From Oxalobacteraceae bacterium (GTDB lineage: Bacteria; Pseudomonadota; Gammaproteobacteria; Burkholderiales; Burkholderiaceae_D), in contig CANKWG010000166.1 of NCBI GenBank assembly GCA_947487325.1, positions 1 through 5,162 on the forward strand: a stretch of DNA of 5,162 bases, written 5' to 3'. Below are positions 4,683-5,162 of this stretch, in pieces. The translations under genes and the position numbers were made by a program. Below the pieces are notes generated by a model that did no database searches, was not told the origin of the DNA, and worked only from the letters and a program-made list of their open reading frames with translations. Position 1 is the stretch's first letter. Each line of letters opens with the position of its first letter.

Positions 4683-5162
4683 TCAAGTTAACGAATCATC
4701 ATCGTTCACAGCGCCAAACAGATCGCCCTGCGTTCCCAGCACGCGTACCAGACGCGCGTGTCGCTCCATACGAATGGCGTGGGTCACTTGTGCTTTGCTC
4801 ATGCCCATCATGTTCAAGACGGCAGATGAAAGTTGCAAGCCTGCTGCCAGCGTCTCGGGCATGACCTGAGTTGCACCCGCTTCTCGCAGCGCACGAGCAT
4901 GATCTTCATCATGCGCGCGGGCCAGCAGGGGAATGTCGGCAAACTCGCGACGAATAGCGCGCGTCGCATGCAGCGTCGCCTCTGGATGATCCATCGTCAG
5001 CACGATGGCAGCACATTTGCTGGCATGGACGCGATGCAGCAGTTCAGGGCGACTGACATCGCCGAAGTACACCGGTTCACCCAATGGATGTTTGCGCGTC
5101 GACTGATACATGTCGATATCGATGGCGACGTAGCGCACTCCCTGCGCATTTAGAATTTCTGC
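4683..5162 (-). CDS. KefB-type monovalent cation/proton antiporter, C-terminal TrkA-N (RCK) domain, 5' part outside window
   Basis: About 159 residues are visible on the minus strand, open to the right edge and ending at TGA 4685-4683. The first residues (AEILNAQG) continue into VRYVAIDID, the second strand of a Rossmann fold whose acidic end normally contacts the nucleotide ribose. EPVYFGDVSRPELL and DIPLLARAHDEDHARALREAGATQVMPETL follow, typical of the TrkA-N regulatory domain of KefB/KefC-like antiporters. These proteins exchange K+ or Na+ for protons across the inner membrane, and the domain gates them through NAD(H) or related ligands. The membrane part and the GxGxxG loop lie beyond the window. 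A GTG at 5138 is internal, not the start, because the Rossmann fold continues upstream of it. Its tail has an acidic run near the C-terminus (NDDDSLT). Confidence 0.88.
   Translation of the reverse strand, partial: AEILNAQGVRYVAIDIDMYQSTRKHPLGEPVYFGDVSRPELLHRVHASKCAAIVLTMDHPEATLHATRAIRREFADIPLLARAHDEDHARALREAGATQVMPETLAAGLQLSSAVLNMMGMSKAQVTHAIRMERHARLVRVLGTQGDLFGAVNDDDSLT

Noticed and set aside
5136..5138. GTG as start of a free-standing TrkA-N protein
   Set aside because: The frame stays open upstream to the window edge, and the upstream residues fit the preceding helix of the Rossmann fold, so this is an internal codon.
4833..5153. 106-residue plus-strand frame opposite the antiporter
   Set aside because: It is antisense to a clear KefB-type TrkA-N domain and shows no domain of its own.

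Overview
The window looks like a piece of a betaproteobacterial chromosome, probably Burkholderiales and possibly near Oxalobacteraceae. This is inferred from the style of the CysB-type regulator, the short MarR-like protein and the KefB-type antiporter, and from moderate GC genes separated by AT-rich gaps. No rRNA, tRNA, insertion sequence, phage gene or CRISPR array is visible. Both ends cut through genes.

Layout. (1) Positions 1-631, minus strand: the N-terminal ~210 residues of a TSUP (TauE/SafE) membrane exporter, running off the left edge. (2) Positions 632-807: a divergent regulatory gap with a perfect 10-bp inverted repeat, a candidate exporter promoter and a terminator-like hairpin in the leader of the next gene. 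(3) Positions 808-1749, plus strand: a CysB/Cbl-type LysR regulator. It keeps most of the sulfate/inducer-site residues of enteric CysB but has Ala where that protein has Thr202. (4) Positions 1773-3263, minus strand and convergent with cysB: a soluble two-PAS sensor histidine kinase of the HisKA_3 (NarX/UhpB/DegS-like) type. Its ATP-binding domain lacks several key residues and no response regulator lies beside it. (5) Positions 3264-3923: a 660-bp gap with a candidate structured RNA, a candidate 26-residue membrane protein (3624-3704) with its own promoter and Shine-Dalgarno, and a strong bidirectional terminator. (6) Positions 3924-4283, minus strand: a 119-residue MarR-like winged-helix protein with a good promoter and a palindrome over its -10 box. 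(7) Positions 4284-4682: an AT-rich gap with short inverted repeats, a signal-peptide-like reading frame that lacks a normal start codon, and a 7-bp tandem repeat. (8) Positions 4683-5162, minus strand: the C-terminal end of a KefB-type cation/proton antiporter (TrkA-N/RCK domain), running off the right edge.

The clearest functional unit is the divergent exporter/CysB-like pair, which suggests sulfur-responsive control of a sulfite or organosulfonate exporter. The remaining genes look like independent single-gene units. No complete new multi-gene system is evident. The items most worth a second look are the candidate small membrane protein, the sensor kinase with a degenerate catalytic domain, and the regulatory architecture between the exporter and the CysB paralogue.
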